A DNA stretch of 57,500 nt from Glandiceps talaboti (lineage: Eukaryota > Hemichordata > Enteropneusta > Spengelidae): NCBI RefSeq assembly GCF_964340395.1, contig NC_135561.1, positions 12,187,961 to 12,245,460 of the forward strand. Reading direction: 5' to 3'. A program made the translations under genes and the position numbers. Below are positions 54,817-57,500 of this stretch, piece by piece. How positions within the stretch are numbered: the stretch's first letter is position 1; each line of letters starts with the position of its first letter. The notes beneath the pieces were generated by a model. It had not been told where the DNA came from. It ran no database searches and saw only the letters and a list, made by a program, of their open reading frames with translations.

Positions 54817-55448
54817 TGCGTCAAATCAAGTATTTCATGTGTTCAGCTGTTGTCATTTGTTTTACATGTACTGTACTGAGCTGCCTTAGCGCCCTCATGT
54901 GGCCAAGGTCCAATAATTAATTTAGTACTTTCATTAGCGAATTTGCAAAATAATGATTATAGTAATGCATACTTTATTAATCCAAATTACATTCAGAAAG
55001 GAAGTAATGTTGCCATTCATGCAGTGCGCAAGTGCCGTAGTGTTACACCAGGAAGAAACCAGAATACCTGGAGAAAGCTGTGCATTGTTCAGTTTTTGTT
55101 TGGTTCAAACGTCCAGTATTATGCACTTCTTACACACAGATCTGGTTGGTTAATGTTTTATCAAATCCAGCCGATGCTGGACGCGTTCAAACCCAAACTG
55201 CAGTGTAGTGGTAAAACTCACATGATATGAGCCAATTCAAATGCTTGGGTGCTGTCGGCCATCTTGAAAGGTACACTATGTAGTAATGTGGTATTATGCC
55301 ATTAATTGGTGAATGATAAGTAAGGTCCTGTCAATCTGTCACACGGCTTGTAACCACAAATAATCTAATTTTGGTTACTAATATATAGGAGCACAGACAT
55401 TGGAGAAAGTCTTTCTCCAGTGTACATTTTTGGAGGGATCTTATAAGA

Positions 55449-55611
55449 CACACACACACATACATACATACATACATACATACATACATACATACATACA
55501 TACATACATACATACATACATACACATACATACATACATACATACATCCACATACATCCACATACATACATACATACATACATACACACACACATACATA
55601 CATACATACAT
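55449..55611. repeat. (ACAT)n microsatellite
   Basis: ACAT units with CACA and CATCC interruptions. Confidence 0.95.
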
Positions 55612-55959
55612 AAAATATATTTTTGATTTCTTCAGATAACAGAAACCTTAGCTCAAGAAGTTGAATATAGACTATTAAAGTGTCTACACCTATGTTATCA
55701 GACATAAGCATTTGTTTTTATTCCTTGACCTCCATCTTAAAGGTCAAATAGGAAATTACTCCATATCTTTGGAGGTTTTGTACTTAAATAGATCATTAAA
55801 ATGTCTACAGTTATGTTTCTAAGCATTCTATTTTGACACTGAATTTTGACCTTGACAGTCATTTTCAAGGTCAAATTGACAAGGTCAAGGTGGAGACGGA
55901 CATGCAGGATTTGGTCCGTTGGGGGCTAATAGTAATTTTAGCACGAGTGCGCATACGAG

Positions 55960-56044
55960 TTATGTATGTATGTATGTATGTATGTATGTATGTAGATGTA
56001 CGTATGTATGTATGTGTGTGTGTGCGTGTGTGTGTGCGTGTGGG
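55960..56044. repeat. (ATGT)n/(GT)n microsatellite
   Basis: ATGT units then GTGTGC-rich tail and a G run. Confidence 0.9.
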
Positions 56045-56361
56045 GGGATACCAGTGAGTGTAGGCTGATTGTAAAACAAACAAAAAATAATCGTATGACT
56101 AAGAAAAAAATTCATACAGGTACTTGCAAGTTGATTTGTAGACAATATGGTATACCGTGACCTATAGACCCTCCTTCCACAGTGGCGGGTCTATGGTTTA
56201 CCAGAGTCACGTAAATCGAGCTTAACCATGATGTTAAAGATGCATAGATTTAGAAGATAATCTGTTTCAGCAACCAATCAGAATGAACTTTCCAAATGTT
56301 TCACACTCATATCATGTTGAATCATGCACATAGACAAAGTGAATGTTATTTGAAAACATTA

Positions 56362-56367
56362 TTTATT
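56362..56367 (-). terminator. Candidate poly(A) signal of the minus-strand gene
   Basis: TTTATT on the plus strand reads AATAAA on the minus strand, about 300 bp after the stop of the minus-strand gene. Confidence 0.4.
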
Positions 56368-56664
56368 TTGTTGACAATCAAAAATGACTTTCAGATCACA
56401 CGTATGGCATTGCTTAGACTGTAAGATGTATGTGCCGTGTTGTAGCCTGGCTTCAATGTCTATATTTTACAGACCAACATATGCTCTGATACAGTCCATT
56501 TTATCATACTTAGAATTTGTCATCCTTCTGTATGTATACGTTTGAAGACTGAGAACAACTTCTCAACTTTTCAATTCATTTTTTACCTGTTTTTGTTAGG
56601 TTTTTTTTAATTGTCCGTTCAGCTTAAGTTTCTATAAGTCAATAGTATCTGATCATCAAATGTC

Positions 56665-57500
56665 CTATCGACGTGAAGACAAACATTTAAAAAACGGCAG
56701 TGGTGCTAACATTCTTGGAATAGAAAATGAGGCTTTGATGTCAAGGTTAGCAGTGACTTGACCCCCTGGTCGTCTCAGTTCTCCATTGTTAATGTCTCCA
56801 GTGACTTGGTGACCCACCTGTCGTCTCCCTACGACACGATCGCCAGTATTTTCAATGTCTGCAACATGCTTGGTAGGAATAACCTGAGAAGTATTATTAG
56901 TGTCAAATTCGATGCCTGGAGAACGTGTGGACAATCTTTTCATCCGTCGCAGACCGGGCAAATGACCACACGAACACTGTCGTCTTGGTGACCGTTGTCT
57001 ATCTGAATGATGAGGCACATTTAGTCCAAGTTCAAAATCCACTTTGTCCAACATTTCATCAACTTCCGATAGCATCGTTTGGATATCTCGCCTGTCTGTT
57101 TGAATGTCTTTTTCAATAGCATCCATTCGTCGTAGCAACATTTTATAAATACTGCCATCACATTCAAATCGCTTTTCTTTTCGAATTCGGCCAAGGCTAG
57201 ATCCATCAACTTGCTCCTTAATACCAAACTCCAGTGGTATGATATTGAGAAGAAATTTTCCGGTTGCACATGTGCTCCTATAAGCCAATATCATTGGGCT
57301 GAAGCAAATCATCAACATTATATACTGTAACCGCATTATTTGTGCGATCATCGAAAATCCAACTTCAAAGATGAAACTAGACATCTTAAGGAGTCTTCCC
57401 TTAAGTGTGACGATTGTTCCAACGATCCTCTGGGTAAGTTTACGGCAGACCCATGACACGATGAAGACGGGGAAGCGTATCGGAAACAACGCCAAGTTCA
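56665..57500 (-). CDS. Unrecognised protein, C-terminal part, runs off right edge
   Basis: An open frame enters from the right edge and ends at TAG 56667-56665; at least 277 codons are in the window. If translation starts at the first ATG (57384-57382) the product has 239 residues. Seen: N-terminal hydrophobic stretches (ALFPIRFPVFIVSWV; then AQIMRLQYIMLMICFSPMIL, a likely membrane segment or amphipathic helix), a basic patch (RIRKEKRFECDG), a likely coiled coil (YKMLLRRMDAIEKDIQTDRR, DIQTMLSEVDEMLDKVDFEL), then a polar tail with Cys-x-Cys (QCSCGHLPG) and many Arg/Gly. Length, composition and the coiled coil argue for a real coding exon, transcribed convergently with CAMSAP. I recognise no family; a last exon of a larger membrane protein is as likely as a single-exon gene. 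Confidence 0.55.
   Translation of the reverse strand, partial: NLALFPIRFPVFIVSWVCRKLTQRIVGTIVTLKGRLLKMSSFIFEVGFSMIAQIMRLQYIMLMICFSPMILAYRSTCATGKFLLNIIPLEFGIKEQVDGSSLGRIRKEKRFECDGSIYKMLLRRMDAIEKDIQTDRRDIQTMLSEVDEMLDKVDFELGLNVPHHSDRQRSPRRQCSCGHLPGLRRMKRLSTRSPGIEFDTNNTSQVIPTKHVADIENTGDRVVGRRQVGHQVTGDINNGELRRPGGQVTANLDIKASFSIPRMLAPLPFFKCLSSRR

Larger units (their letters stand above)
50489..56664 (+). other. CAMSAP 3' UTR and intergenic DNA
   Basis: No coding gene recognised. Holds a degenerate array (50847-51480), the 118-bp array (52554-53090), an inverted repeat (53695-53797), several AATAAA hexamers, a TGAC run near 54190, and ACAT/ATGT arrays (55449-55611, 55960-56044). The 3' UTR end is unclear; vertebrate CAMSAP 3' UTRs are long, so it may include the arrays. 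Confidence 0.6.

Noticed and set aside
54943-55230. A 95-codon plus-strand open frame
   Set aside because: Isolated, without splice or poly(A) context, no known motif and overlapping another frame; treated as chance.

Overview
The window is animal genomic DNA. Genes are split by many GT-AG introns, intergenic and intronic DNA is AT-rich, and there are very long microsatellites and many short inverted-repeat elements. The gene content (a peptide GPCR of the GPR83 type and a CAMSAP/Patronin gene) and the repeat style suggest an aquatic invertebrate bilaterian, perhaps lophotrochozoan, ambulacrarian or cephalochordate. I cannot place it more closely from sequence alone.

Layout. (1) Positions 1-8745, plus strand: the 3' part of a rhodopsin-family peptide receptor. 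It has four coding exons (1-161, 5666-6082, 7192-7407, 8584-8745), all joined in phase 0 and covering TM2 to the C-terminal tail. TM1 lies off the left edge. The acceptor of its last exon abuts a CT microsatellite of about 280 bp. (2) Positions 8746-14314: intergenic, with microsatellites, foldback elements and a degraded LINE inserted into an older repeat whose uninterrupted relative sits near 46.6 kb. (3) Positions 14315-50488, plus strand: an apparently complete CAMSAP gene of 16 exons plus a probable 24-nt microexon. All phases agree and the model encodes 1720 residues: a divided N-terminal CH domain, a long disordered middle with two short coiled coils and a lineage-specific SKFQ repeat, a charged coiled coil, and the C-terminal CKK microtubule minus-end domain. 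Introns 1 and 2 are each about 9 kb and rich in the palindrome ACATGTAC. (4) Positions 50489 to about 56.4 kb: probable 3' UTR and intergenic DNA with a degenerate array, a 118-bp tandem array and several poly(A) signals. (5) Positions 56665-57500, minus strand: the C-terminal part of an unrecognised protein with hydrophobic stretches and a coiled coil, running off the right edge.

The genes do not form a functional unit: one is a cell-surface signalling receptor, one a cytoskeletal protein, one unknown. No operon, CRISPR array, tRNA or rRNA was seen. The most distinctive features are splice sites caught inside tandem repeats (GPCR last acceptor, CAMSAP exon 9 and exon 12 donors), the CAMSAP SKFQ repeat and His-rich segment, and a rich set of short non-autonomous DNA elements, including one with long inverted repeats and a perfect 9-bp target duplication.
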